Part shown: one piece after another, positions 18,777 to 26,709 of the stretch
Layout: each line of letters begins with the position of its first letter
How positions within the stretch are numbered: the stretch's first letter is position 1
DNA from: Acidimicrobiia bacterium
Lineage (GTDB): Bacteria > Actinomycetota > Acidimicrobiia > Spongiisociales > UBA11373
Assembly: GCA_016215655.1 (NCBI GenBank)
Contig: JACRIT010000005.1
Coordinates: 1-40,414 of the forward strand
Direction: 5' to 3'
Length of the DNA: 40,414 bases
Notes under the pieces: generated by a model
What the model saw: only the letters and a program-made list of their open reading frames with translations
The model's database searches: none
What the model was told of the DNA's origin: nothing
Translations under genes and position numbers: made by a program

Positions 18777-19655
18777 CAACTCATCCAGGGTTCGCGGGAA
18801 GTCCTCCTTGAGCAACCGGCTCAGGGCGCGGTCGGCGAGGATCTTGCCCCCGGTCTGGCAACCCGGGCAGTAGTTCGTCTCGTTGGTGGCGTAGACGATG
18901 CGCTGTACCGGCGCCCCGCACACCGGACAGGGACGGCCGAAGCGGCCGTGCACCGCCATGGCCTCGTGGAAGGCGGTGACCTTCTCCGGGAATCCATCAC
19001 CGACCTCCGATCTGAGGCGATCGGTCCATTCCGTGAGCACCGCTCGGGTGGCGGCGTGCAGCCGGGCGATGTCATCGTCGTCAAGACGATCGGTGCGCAC
19101 GACGGGTGACACCCTGGCGCGGTGCATGATCTCGTCGGCGTAGGCACCGCCGATTCCCGCAACGAGCCGGGCATCGGTGAGGGCCCGCTTGAGGGTGTGG
19201 CGCTCCCGGCGCAGGGCCTCTCCGAGTTGTGCCACGGTCATGGTGAGCGGTTCGCAACCGCCCCGATCGTGCGCAGCGAGGCCTGCGACGCCGCGCACGA
19301 GGTGGATGCTTGCCCGCTTCTTCGTGCCCTCTTCGGTGAGCAGGATCGTCACATGCGGGAAGTCGAGTGCCGCCAGGCCGCGCTTGGCGGGGATCGCCGC
19401 GCCGGCAGGACGCATGCGGAGACGGCCCGCCACCATGAGGTGGATGATCACGAACAGGTCGCCTTCGAGCTCGAGCACCAGCCGCTTGCCGATGCGGCGG
19501 GTCCCGACCACCCGCTTGCCTTCGATGGCGGTGATCGCCGGCTCCACGGTGCGCAGCACCCAGGGGCTCGCCAGCCGGACACGCAGCAGATGCCGCCCTC
19601 CGATGAGAGCCTGCAGCCGCTCGAGATAGACGACCACGTCGGGGAGTTCGGGCAT
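18771..19655 (-). CDS. Fpg/Nei-family DNA glycosylase
   Basis: Base-excision repair glycosylase/AP lyase of 294 residues. The mature N terminus PELPDVVVYLE supplies the catalytic Pro and Glu; PELPEVE is commoner, and this variant marks a divergent subgroup. Lys57 in IGKRLVLEL is the conserved turn lysine, and HLMVAGRL corresponds to the usual HLGMTGRL. The H2TH region includes ARLVAGIGGAYADEIMHRA, and the C-terminal zinc finger has CPVC and CPGC pairs 16 residues apart. Whether it prefers oxidised purines or pyrimidines cannot be told. It is the last gene of a minus-strand run after cofD-cofE, separated from cofE by a gap filled with heptad repeats. Confidence 0.9.
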   Translation of the reverse strand: MPELPDVVVYLERLQALIGGRHLLRVRLASPWVLRTVEPAITAIEGKRVVGTRRIGKRLVLELEGDLFVIIHLMVAGRLRMRPAGAAIPAKRGLAALDFPHVTILLTEEGTKKRASIHLVRGVAGLAAHDRGGCEPLTMTVAQLGEALRRERHTLKRALTDARLVAGIGGAYADEIMHRARVSPVVRTDRLDDDDIARLHAATRAVLTEWTDRLRSEVGDGFPEKVTAFHEAMAVHGRFGRPCPVCGAPVQRIVYATNETNYCPGCQTGGKILADRALSRLLKEDFPRTLDELE

Positions 19656-19660
19656 GAAGC

Positions 19661-19730
19661 GTTACCCGTCACCCGTTGCCCGATGCCCGAGCCGAGGTCC
19701 GAGTCCGACATCTGGCATCTGGCATCTTCC
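19661..19730. repeat. Ten contiguous degenerate heptads filling the cofE-glycosylase gap
   Basis: Almost the entire gap is a continuous 7-base-phase series. It starts with GTTACCC at 19661 and passes through variants such as GTCACCC, GTTGCCC and GATGCCC. The phase changes word to GGTCCGA/GTCCGAC and ends with two ATCTGGC copies and ATCTTCC at the cofE stop. The first word is the complement of GGGTAAC, which is repeated five times at 32396-32430. It immediately follows the end of the minus-strand cofE gene. Confidence 0.75.
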
Positions 19731-20437
19731 TACCGAAACAGGTCCTCATCGGCGGGTCTCACCAGGTCGGCGGCGCGGCCGTCGCCCGGAGGGAGGATGA
19801 CCCCGCGCACCAGGGCGGCGGGCACTGCCGACGCCTTTCCCATGACGAGATCGGCGGCGGCGGCGATCTCGTCGACGACGGCGACTTCGGTGACGTGGAG
19901 CTCGCGGCCCGCGGCGTCGTAGGTCCCGCGAAGGTCGAGGATCGCCCCCCTGCCGGAGACGCCGATGGCGACATCGGTGAGCCCGCGTCGCCAGGGCCGG
20001 CCAAAGGTGTCCGAGATGATCACGGCGACGTCCACTCCGCTCAGGGCCTTGAGCCCCATGCGGATGCCGTGGGCCGACCGGTCGGGGTCGTGGGGGAGCA
20101 GCACCGCGGTGCCCGGCGCGGCATTGGATCGGTCGACGCCGGCATTGGCGCAGATGAACCCGTGCTTGGTGCGGGCGATCACGAGGTCGCCGCGCCGCCG
20201 GATCACCTCCACGGACTCACGCAGCACGAGGTCGCGGTAGGCGCGCTCCTCCTCGCCGACGAGCGTCACCACGGCCCCTTCGGCCTTCGACACGACCTTG
20301 TGGGTGACGACGAGCACGTCTCCGTCGTCCAGGGCGAGGCCGGCGTCGACGATGGCGGTGTGGAGCAGCGAGGGGAGGTCGTCACCGGCGGATACTTCGG
20401 GAATGCCATGCAGGGGGAAGATGGTGAGCGGGTTCAT
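19730..20437 (-). CDS. cofE: Coenzyme F420-0:L-glutamate ligase, stand-alone CofE
   Basis: GTP-dependent ligase of 235 residues that adds glutamates to F420-0 (or dehydro-F420-0). Motifs are PLHGIPEV near the start, VLVVTHKVVSKAEG (nucleotide and metal binding), CANAGVDRSN and SDTFGRPWRRGLTDVAIG, all hallmarks of CofE. Length matches archaeal CofE. The mycobacterial counterpart FbiB is about 450 residues because a C-terminal FMN reductase domain follows; that domain is absent here. Its ATG overlaps the cofD stop by 4 bases, so the two enzymes are translationally coupled. Confidence 0.93.
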   Translation of the reverse strand: MNPLTIFPLHGIPEVSAGDDLPSLLHTAIVDAGLALDDGDVLVVTHKVVSKAEGAVVTLVGEEERAYRDLVLRESVEVIRRRGDLVIARTKHGFICANAGVDRSNAAPGTAVLLPHDPDRSAHGIRMGLKALSGVDVAVIISDTFGRPWRRGLTDVAIGVSGRGAILDLRGTYDAAGRELHVTEVAVVDEIAAAADLVMGKASAVPAALVRGVILPPGDGRAADLVRPADEDLFR

Positions 20438-21354
20438 GGGAGCTCCATGATGAACGATGCGAGTCGGGCCGCGTCGGCACGTCGGACGATGTGGGTGTCG
20501 GCGGCGTGGATCGCCACCTCTCCGCCGAAGCGGGCCACGTCTGCGGCATCACCGGTGTCGATCACCAGATCGGTGAGCAACCCGCGGTAGGCGGCGAGCA
20601 CTCCGGCCGTGCCTGGCGGCAGTCCGAGGGATGCGAGGACCCGATGGGCGGGTCCCTTCAGGGCCACGCCGGCGAAGAGCGGGCTGATCGCCAGCACCCG
20701 CCGAGCCGCCGCCAGGGCATCGCGCACGCCGGGCACCGCCAGGATCGGCCACACCGAGAGCGGAGGGTTCGATGGGGCGATCACCACCAGGTCGGCGGCG
20801 CCGATCGCCTCGAGTACGCCGGGCGCCGGCACGCACAAGCCGGCGCCCGTGTATTCGATCGAAGCCACCTCGTCGCGCTGTCTGCGGTAGACGAAGTACT
20901 CCTGGAAGTCGAGCCATGTTCCGGTGGTGGTCTCGATGCGGGTGCGCAGCACGCCATCGGTGACCGGGATGACGCGGCGGTCGACTCCGAGCATCGTTGC
21001 CGTCCTCGCCACGATCGACGACAGCGGCTCGCCGTCATCGAGTGCTCGGGTGCGGGCCAGGCAGAGCGCGAGGTCGATGTCACCGAGCCGGAAGGTGGTG
21101 TCCTCACCCTCGGCGGCGAGACGCTCCATGACCGTGAAGGTGTCACCGGCGAGTCCCCACCCCTCCGGCCCTTCGCGATCGGCGAGGGTGTAGACGACGG
21201 TGTCGATATCGGCAGAGACATGCACCCCGTGAATGCGATCGTCGTCGCCGACGTTCACGATGATGGAGAGTGCCCCGGGGGGAAGCACCGAGTCGAATCC
21301 CCGGGCGGCTCGAGCCCCCCCAACGCCACCCGCGAGCACCGTCACCGTCGTCAT
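20434..21354 (-). CDS. cofD: 2-phospho-L-lactate/phosphoenolpyruvate transferase (CofD/FbiA)
   Basis: 306-residue transferase that joins the activated three-carbon unit to the deazaflavin Fo, giving F420-0 or its dehydro form. It opens with VTVLAGGVGGARAARGF, the dinucleotide-type loop of the family. NVGDDDRIHGVHVSADIDTVVYTLA binds metal and Fo, and VIAPSNPPLSVWPIL is the nucleotide-binding GPSNP-like motif (here APSNP). Bacterial enzymes use enolpyruvyl-diphosphoguanosine, archaeal ones lactyl-diphosphoguanosine; which applies here is not visible. The gene is divergent from the glycosyltransferase-like gene and leads the cofD-cofE-glycosylase run. Genes for Fo synthesis (fbiC/cofGH) are not in this window. 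Confidence 0.93.
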   Translation of the reverse strand: MTTVTVLAGGVGGARAARGFDSVLPPGALSIIVNVGDDDRIHGVHVSADIDTVVYTLADREGPEGWGLAGDTFTVMERLAAEGEDTTFRLGDIDLALCLARTRALDDGEPLSSIVARTATMLGVDRRVIPVTDGVLRTRIETTTGTWLDFQEYFVYRRQRDEVASIEYTGAGLCVPAPGVLEAIGAADLVVIAPSNPPLSVWPILAVPGVRDALAAARRVLAISPLFAGVALKGPAHRVLASLGLPPGTAGVLAAYRGLLTDLVIDTGDAADVARFGGEVAIHAADTHIVRRADAARLASFIMELP

Positions 21355-21367
21355 CCGATGCCCTCCG

Positions 21368-21373
21368 TAGAAT
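21368..21373 (+). promoter_or_regulatory. -10 element of the large membrane glycosyltransferase-like gene
   Basis: TAGAAT (five of six consensus positions) lies 10 bases before ATG 21384, which would make a nearly leaderless mRNA starting at that ATG. The earlier ATG at 21372 overlaps the element and is therefore a poorer start. No clear -35 hexamer was found, as is common in actinobacterial promoters. Confidence 0.45.
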
Positions 21374-21383
21374 GGCGACCCGC

Positions 21384-24155
21384 ATGTCCACCGAACCCGC
21401 CACCGCTCGACCGACCGCGCCCCGGGTGGTCGCCGTCGTCACCGCGGACGACCCGGCGCTCCTCGTCCCCTGTCTCGAGGCGATCGGGAGCCAAGTGTAT
21501 GGGCCGGTGAGGGTGATCGTCGTCGGTGGCGAGGATGAGGTGAGACGCGTCGCCGGCGAGCGCGAGGCGATGTGGCGTCCCAACCTCCGGGCGGTGTACG
21601 ACGCCATCGGAGCCGATGTCGACTACGTCTGGGCGGTGCGGCAACGCGCCCGGCCGGAGCCGGGGGCGCTGGCGGCGTTGGTCCAAGACGGCACCCGGGT
21701 GGACGCGTCGGTGGCCGGTTCGAAGGTCGTCGAGGCCGCCAACCCCGAGGTGCTCGTCTCGGTGGGATACGCCACCGATGTCTTCGATGGCTCGTTCACC
21801 GGCCTCCAGGTGGGGGAGCTGGACCAGGCGCAGTTCGATGTCATTCGTGACGTCGCCGCGGTGTCCGACACCTCCATGCTGATCCGACGCGACCTGTTCC
21901 GCGGGCTCGGTGGCGTCGATCCGGCGATGCCGCCGACATCGGCCGCCGTCGACTTCTGCCAGCGAGCGCGTTTGCGCGGTGGCCGCGTCGTCGTCATTCC
22001 GTCGAGCGTGGTCCGTTACGAAGGTCCCGACCCGGCGCCGCGGTGGCGTGAACGTGCCGGGGAGACCCGGGCGATGATCAAGGCGTACTCGCCCCTCACC
22101 CTGTTCTGGGCTCTCCCGGTGGCCTTCCTCGTCGGCTTGGCCGAAAGCGTGTTGGGGATCTTCATCGGCCGCTTCGCCCTCCCCGGAGTGCTCGCCGCCG
22201 GCCTGTGGAACATCCTCCACCTTCCCTCGGCGCTCAAGGCACGGTTCCAGGCACGGCGGGGCCGGGCGGTCGGCGATGAGGAGCTGTTCCGCTACCAGGT
22301 GAACGGATCGACCCGGTTGCGCGCCCTGTGGGACGAGGTGGCCGAGCGGGTGCGAGCTCGATTCCCCGAGGGGGTGCTGTCGGGCTTCGCCGATGCCGTG
22401 GAGGCGGGGCAGCAGCGAATTCGCAACCCCGCCTTCTTCGTCGGGTTCCTCGTCGTCGTCTTCTCGCTCGTCGCCACCAGGGAGATCTGGTCCGAGCGAC
22501 TTCCCATCGTCGGATACTCGCTGCTGCCGCCGGATTCGCCGACGGCAGCGCTCGGCGCCTATGCGGGCGGATGGAATCCCGCAGGACTGGGATCGCCCGA
22601 GGTGCTCCGGCCCCAGGTGGCGATCACCGCCCTCGTCCAGTTCTTCACCCTCGGACGTAGTGGTGCCGCCGTGGCCCTCATCACCCTGGGGTCGTTCGTC
22701 TTCGGCGCCTTTGGGATGAGCCGGTTGGTGCGAACGTGGCGGGTGGGGCCAACCGCAGGGCTCCTCGCCGGCGTCGTGCTCATGGCCGGGCCGGGAATGG
22801 TCGGGCTCACCGGTGGCAGCCATTGGAGCGCCATTCCGGCGATCGCCGCGTTGCCGTGGGCGCTCAGCACCGTGGTCGGACCCGGTCCCACCGTCCGTAC
22901 CATCGCTGCCACTGCCCTGATCATCGGCTGGGGGGCGGCCTTCGCTCCCGCAACCATCCTCGTGCCGCTTCTCGCCACCGTGCTGTGGGCGGCGGTGGGG
23001 GTGGGACCGCGCCTTCGTGCCGTGGCACGCTGCGGGGCGGCCACGGTGGCGGCGGCGGCGCTGCTCATGCCCTGGGTGCTCTACGCCGACTTCGGCGGCT
23101 TCCTCGGGGATGGTTCCCCGGCCTTCTGGCAGCCGAGCGCCTGGATCGTCGCATTCATCGTCGCCGCCGGGGCGGGTGTGGCGCTCACCGCCGATCGCGT
23201 CCTGGGTTCGCTCGCCTCCTGGGGAGGGCTGCTCGTCGCCCTCGGGGCGATCGCCGCTCGGTCGGGTGATTTCGGCGGTGGTGCCGAGATGGCGGTATTC
23301 GGACTCGCCATGGTGAGCCTCGGCACCGCGGCCATCGTCGCCGCCGGTTTCGATGCCGGCCTGCGGCGTCGGGTGTGGGGTGGTTCCGCCGCGATCGGGG
23401 CCCGCGTCGGCCTGTTCGCGGCGTTCTTCCTCGTCGTCGCCACGCTCGGCCTCGCCGGCCCGGGGCGCGCCGGCCTGCCGGCCGATCATCTCGGCTCCTC
23501 GTTCCGGTTTGCGGTCACGAGCGATGGGACGGCAAATCGCATCCTGCTCTTCGGCCCCGTGGAGACCCTTCCAGGAGGGGTCAGAACCCTCGACGGCCTC
23601 GGGTACCGGGTGATCGTGCCTCCCTATCCGCGGACCTGGGAGGCCGAACTCAACGAACCTCGGCTCGGCGACGAGGCCCTCGAAGCGCTGCTGTTGGATG
23701 TGCTGGACGGGGAGGTCCGGCGGGCCGGCAGCGCACTCGCCGAATTCGGGATCGCCTGGATCGCCTTCACCGAATCGAGTCCGCTCGAGCTGCTCTTCGA
23801 AGCCCAGCTCGACCTGGTGCCGCTGCGCTCCTTCGACTTCCCGGTGTTTCGCAATGAGATCACCGCGGCCTCGGCGCGTTCCGCCGATGGGTCACCCTGG
23901 CTCGCTGCAGGGACCGGGTACCGGGCTCCGGCGGGGGCGGCCGGTGCGGTTCGGGTCGCCTCGAATGCCGACAGCCGCTGGGGCCCGGGATCGTGGGAGC
24001 AGGACGGGTGGGCCACCCGGGTCGTCGACGGTGGCCCTTCGGTCCGGTTCGCGCCCTACACACCGCGCCGGCTGATGGCCATCGCCTCGGGTCTGTGGGG
24101 CCTGGCGCTGGCATCGGTGTGGATCATCACCCGGCGGCGGAAGGCGGCGCCATGA
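21384..24155 (+). CDS. Large membrane protein with degenerate GT2 domain
   Basis: About 923 residues. The first 220 or so resemble the GT2-like domain found at the start of large actinobacterial wall proteins: VVAVVTADDPALLVPCLEAIGSQ, a strand IVVGGEDE, and YVWAVRQRARPEPGAL. In related enzymes the last segment usually holds an acidic HDD or DxD group that binds the sugar-nucleotide metal; here RQR replaces it, so catalysis is doubtful. From about residue 230 to 700 there are roughly a dozen hydrophobic helices. A periplasmic-looking domain follows, then a final span with a basic tail (TRRRKAAP). The next gene overlaps it by 4 bases. A gene of this kind paired with DUF5719 and DUF3499 genes is common in Actinomycetota. 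Substrate unknown. Confidence 0.65.
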   Translation: MSTEPATARPTAPRVVAVVTADDPALLVPCLEAIGSQVYGPVRVIVVGGEDEVRRVAGEREAMWRPNLRAVYDAIGADVDYVWAVRQRARPEPGALAALVQDGTRVDASVAGSKVVEAANPEVLVSVGYATDVFDGSFTGLQVGELDQAQFDVIRDVAAVSDTSMLIRRDLFRGLGGVDPAMPPTSAAVDFCQRARLRGGRVVVIPSSVVRYEGPDPAPRWRERAGETRAMIKAYSPLTLFWALPVAFLVGLAESVLGIFIGRFALPGVLAAGLWNILHLPSALKARFQARRGRAVGDEELFRYQVNGSTRLRALWDEVAERVRARFPEGVLSGFADAVEAGQQRIRNPAFFVGFLVVVFSLVATREIWSERLPIVGYSLLPPDSPTAALGAYAGGWNPAGLGSPEVLRPQVAITALVQFFTLGRSGAAVALITLGSFVFGAFGMSRLVRTWRVGPTAGLLAGVVLMAGPGMVGLTGGSHWSAIPAIAALPWALSTVVGPGPTVRTIAATALIIGWGAAFAPATILVPLLATVLWAAVGVGPRLRAVARCGAATVAAAALLMPWVLYADFGGFLGDGSPAFWQPSAWIVAFIVAAGAGVALTADRVLGSLASWGGLLVALGAIAARSGDFGGGAEMAVFGLAMVSLGTAAIVAAGFDAGLRRRVWGGSAAIGARVGLFAAFFLVVATLGLAGPGRAGLPADHLGSSFRFAVTSDGTANRILLFGPVETLPGGVRTLDGLGYRVIVPPYPRTWEAELNEPRLGDEALEALLLDVLDGEVRRAGSALAEFGIAWIAFTESSPLELLFEAQLDLVPLRSFDFPVFRNEITAASARSADGSPWLAAGTGYRAPAGAAGAVRVASNADSRWGPGSWEQDGWATRVVDGGPSVRFAPYTPRRLMAIASGLWGLALASVWIITRRRKAAP

Positions 24156-25480
24156 AGCGAGTCGTGACACTCGGGGTGATCGTGGCGGGTGCCGTCGTTG
24201 CGGCGCTGCTGCCCGAGCCGCCGCCTGCGGCGGTGCCTCTCGCCGGCGTGGTCATCGATCGTCCCGGCATCGAGTCACCGATCGACGCCAGCATCTGGTA
24301 CTGCGCCTGGGCACAGGCGAACGCCGAGCGCGATTCGGCCATGTCGGTGGCCTCGATGGCTCCTGCCGAGGCCGAGTTCACCTTCCCGGTGGCCATCCCC
24401 GGTGAGCCTGCCGATACCGCGCTCGTCGCCACGCTCGGCCCCGGCGCGGCCATCGTCACCCTGTCCGATGTCGCCCAGCGCGGCGACTCACCGGCGTTCG
24501 TCGAGTTCAGCGATGGTCCGGCCGCGGCGGCGGTCACGGTCGTCGGAGACGTCGTCGCCTCGGACCAGTGCGTGTCGCAGGGTCCCGATGAGTGGTTCTT
24601 CGCCGGCGGCTCCACGATGACGGGAGAAGCCCTCGCACTGCGCCTGTTCAATCCGTTCCCCGAAGTCGCCAAGGTCACCGTCACCGGATTCTCCGAGATC
24701 GGCGTGGAGGCGTTGGGTGCGCTGCGGTCGATCTCCGTGAACCCGCGGTCGTGGCGTGACATCTCTTTCGAAGAGCTGCTGCGTCAGCGACAGAGCCTGA
24801 TCCTGTCGGTTCGGGCGGACGAGGGGTTGGTGGTGCCGGCGATGTCGTTCCGGACCGGGACCGATGAGGCGTGGTGGGGTGGCTCCGGGCTCTCGACGTC
24901 GTGGGAATTCCCGGTGACGCAGGCGGAAGGCACCGACGCCGCCCTGGTCATCGCCCATCCCGGGGTCTCCGCGGTCGATGTCACCATCGATCTCTATGGC
25001 ACCGACGCGGCATTCCCCGCAGCGTTCACGTTCACGGTCGACTCGCAGACCCCGCTGCGGGTCCCGCTGGCGGAGATCGATGCCGACCTGCTTGGCGCTC
25101 GGGTGTCCTCGACCGGTCCGGTGGCGGCCGGGGTGGTCGGCGTCGGCCCGGCAGGGACGGGGGTGACCACCGGTGCCGCCGAGCCCGCTCGAACCTGGCT
25201 CCTCCCCGGCCTGCGCACCCAGGGTCTCGACACCGGCGCCCTCTGGCTGCTGAACACCTCCGAAGAGCCGATCGCGGTGACCGTGGGTGTGCTCACCGGA
25301 TCCGACATCCTCAACTCGCGCCAGACGGTCGATCCGGGGCGTCTCGTCGTGCTCCCGGTCACCGACGAGGATGCGCTCGGCTACATCGTGTCGGCCGCCG
25401 AGGTCTTCTCGGCAGGATGGACGGTGCGCGGACCCTCGGGGATCGCCTTCGCCACCGGCATCGCCATTCCGAATGAGTGA
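24152..25480 (+). CDS. DUF5719-like exported protein
   Basis: 442-residue protein with an N-terminal hydrophobic segment (VVTLGVIVAGAVVAALLP) acting as signal peptide or anchor, followed by repeated beta-rich modules such as ALVATLGPGAAIVTLSDVA, LRLFNPFPEVAKVTVTGFSE and GALWLLNTSEEPIAVTVGVL. The pattern of repeated NPFPE/NTSEEPI-type turns matches DUF5719 proteins, which in Actinomycetota sit directly after the large membrane glycosyltransferase-like gene. ATG 24152 overlaps that gene's stop (ATGA), indicating coupled translation and a shared extracytoplasmic complex. No catalytic residues are recognisable. The family call rests on context plus fold pattern, not a search. Confidence 0.6.
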   Translation: MKRVVTLGVIVAGAVVAALLPEPPPAAVPLAGVVIDRPGIESPIDASIWYCAWAQANAERDSAMSVASMAPAEAEFTFPVAIPGEPADTALVATLGPGAAIVTLSDVAQRGDSPAFVEFSDGPAAAAVTVVGDVVASDQCVSQGPDEWFFAGGSTMTGEALALRLFNPFPEVAKVTVTGFSEIGVEALGALRSISVNPRSWRDISFEELLRQRQSLILSVRADEGLVVPAMSFRTGTDEAWWGGSGLSTSWEFPVTQAEGTDAALVIAHPGVSAVDVTIDLYGTDAAFPAAFTFTVDSQTPLRVPLAEIDADLLGARVSSTGPVAAGVVGVGPAGTGVTTGAAEPARTWLLPGLRTQGLDTGALWLLNTSEEPIAVTVGVLTGSDILNSRQTVDPGRLVVLPVTDEDALGYIVSAAEVFSAGWTVRGPSGIAFATGIAIPNE

Positions 25481-25847
25481 CCCGGCGCGGGTCGTCGCCG
25501 CGGTGGCGGCGACGGCGGTGGCCGGAACGGTGGTGCTGGTGGCCCGGGTGCGGGATCGGCGTTCGGCTGCGTCGGCCCCGCTCGACCTGTCCGGATTCCC
25601 GGGACGGCTCGTGCTCTTCACCGACGCCGGGTGCCGTCGCTGCGATCAGGCGAGGGCGGTGCTGCAGGCCGCAGGTGCCGACTTCACCGAAGCGGCCTTC
25701 GATCGTGAACCGGAGCGGTTGCAGGCGGCCGGCATCACGGCCGTGCCCCTGCTCGTGGGGCGCGACGCCTCCGGCACCGAGGTCGGGCGGATCGCCGGCC
25801 GGCTGGGTCGTCGCTCGCTTGCCCGCCTCCTCGCCCGGATGGGGTGA
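25473..25847 (+). CDS. Membrane-anchored glutaredoxin/thioredoxin-like protein
   Basis: 124 residues with an N-terminal hydrophobic helix (ARVVAAVAATAVAGTVVLVARV) and a small thioredoxin-fold domain: LVLFTDAGCRRCDQARAVL with a CxxC redox pair, then FDREPERLQAAGITAVPLLV, which contains the cis-Pro motif TAVP. The basic residues after the helix suggest that the domain faces the cytoplasm; this is a weak inference. ATG 25473 overlaps the end of the DUF5719 gene by 8 bases, so it belongs to the same operon. A thiol-disulfide reductase or disulfide carrier role is likely. Its partner is unknown, although the next three genes all encode small cysteine-pair proteins. Confidence 0.75.
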   Translation: MSDPARVVAAVAATAVAGTVVLVARVRDRRSAASAPLDLSGFPGRLVLFTDAGCRRCDQARAVLQAAGADFTEAAFDREPERLQAAGITAVPLLVGRDASGTEVGRIAGRLGRRSLARLLARMG

Positions 25848-25860
25848 GGTGTCTCCGAAA

Positions 25861-25878
25861 TCACAGAGGTGTGATTAT
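25861..25878 (+). promoter_or_regulatory. Palindrome overlapping an extended -10 before the DUF3499 gene
   Basis: TCACA-GAGG-TGTGA (25861-25874) is a perfect 5-bp inverted repeat. It overlaps TG-T-GATTAT, an extended -10 element with its hexamer at 25873-25878. ATG 25888 lies 9 bases further, so the mRNA would be nearly leaderless. A dimeric repressor bound to the palindrome would cover the -10. No regulator can be named. Confidence 0.45.
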
Positions 25879-25887
25879 CCTGTCCGC

Positions 25888-26115
25888 ATGATCGAACAGT
25901 GTGTCCGGTGCGGGGTTCCAGCGGGCATCGTGATGTCGTTCCATTACCAGGGCCGCACCCTCTGGCTGGATGACCTCACCGAACCGGTGGTGCCGGGTCG
26001 TGGGTACGCAATGTGCGAACATCACGCCGGCCGTATGACGCCTCCTGTGGGGTGGACGCTCGTGGATCGTCGCAGGACGGTCCGCCCGCTGTTCGCTTCG
26101 CTCGAAGTCGCCTGA
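25888..26115 (+). CDS. DUF3499-family small protein
   Basis: 75-residue protein beginning with a Cys pair (CVRCGVPA) and carrying a second Cys/His group, YAMCEHHAGRMTPPVGWTLVD. This matches the actinobacterial DUF3499 family (Rv3258c in M. tuberculosis), in which a CxxxCGRPA-type start and a C-x-x-H-A-x-R-x-T-x-P-x-G-W end are conserved. Zinc binding is likely; function is unknown. The family normally lies between fbiAB or the large glycosyltransferase gene and manB, as here. The start ATG follows an extended -10 and has no ribosome-binding site, consistent with leaderless translation. The next start is 7 bases after its stop. Confidence 0.8.
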   Translation: MIEQCVRCGVPAGIVMSFHYQGRTLWLDDLTEPVVPGRGYAMCEHHAGRMTPPVGWTLVDRRRTVRPLFASLEVA

Positions 26116-26121
26116 ACCGGC

Positions 26122-26436
26122 ATGCCGATCGACCGCGACGTGCTCGACGCGGTCCTCGAGATGGACGAGCACGAGCTGCGACGCCTGGTGATCGTGGCCC
26201 GGGCGCGACTGGAGAGCCACGGGGTCGACTTCGGGTCCGGGAGCCCAACGGTGTCGCTCCGGCGGCAGTGGGTGCGTTGCGGGAAGGAGTCCTGCACGCG
26301 GTGCCCTCATGGGCCGTACTGGTACGCCTACTGGCGGGAAGGCGGCAGGCGCCGCTCCCGCTATGTCGGCAAGTTGGATGACGAACCGGTCAACCTCGCA
26401 AAGGGTCGTGCCGAAGCAGCCCGCGTCGGTGGATGA
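26122..26436 (+). CDS. Small Cys-motif protein resembling DUF6788
   Basis: 104 residues. A helical N-terminal half (DRDVLDAVLEMDEHELRRLVIVARARLE) is followed by a compact Cys-rich motif, QWVRCGKESCTRCPHGPYWY, then YWREGGRRRSRYVGK. The CGK-x-x-C ... HGPYWY-x-x-WREGG-x-x-R pattern resembles DUF6788 proteins, small putative zinc or nucleic-acid binding modules scattered in bacteria and mobile elements. Nothing mobile is visible nearby. The gene starts 7 bases after the DUF3499 stop, and its stop overlaps an alternative start of the next gene, so the three are probably one transcript. Function unknown. Confidence 0.6.
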   Translation: MPIDRDVLDAVLEMDEHELRRLVIVARARLESHGVDFGSGSPTVSLRRQWVRCGKESCTRCPHGPYWYAYWREGGRRRSRYVGKLDDEPVNLAKGRAEAARVGG

Positions 26437-26447
26437 GGAGGAAGGGA

Positions 26448-26648
26448 ATGGGACGCCGCACTCGCGACGCCGTAACGGTGACCTGCTCAGCCTGTGGAGC
26501 CCAGGACGCCATTCAGATCGACATCACGCTGCCCGACGACAGCGACGTGACGTTCAACTCCTGTCATCGGTGTGAGCATCGCTGGTGGGAGTCCGGGAGC
26601 CGGGTGATCGACCTCAACGCGGTCCTGGAGAAGGCGCGCAAGCGCTGA
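26448..26648 (+). CDS. Small zinc-ribbon protein
   Basis: 66 residues with two CxxC knuckles (CSACG at the start and CHRCEHRWW in the middle), the spacing of a zinc ribbon, and a basic helical tail (NAVLEKARKR). Aromatic residues after the second knuckle recall ribbons of nucleic-acid binding proteins. ATG 26448 is preferred over ATG 26433 because GGAGG at 26437-26441 lies six bases before it. It follows the DUF6788-like gene by 11 bases. The 61 bases after its stop hold only a possible weak -10 (TAGCCT near 26695) for the membrane-protein gene; no heptad array is seen there. Confidence 0.65.
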   Translation: MGRRTRDAVTVTCSACGAQDAIQIDITLPDDSDVTFNSCHRCEHRWWESGSRVIDLNAVLEKARKR

Positions 26649-26709
26649 TCGCATCACGCGAGCTCCGCGCGAGTTCGTTCCGGGGCGATCCCGGTAGCCT
26701 GGCGGCTCC

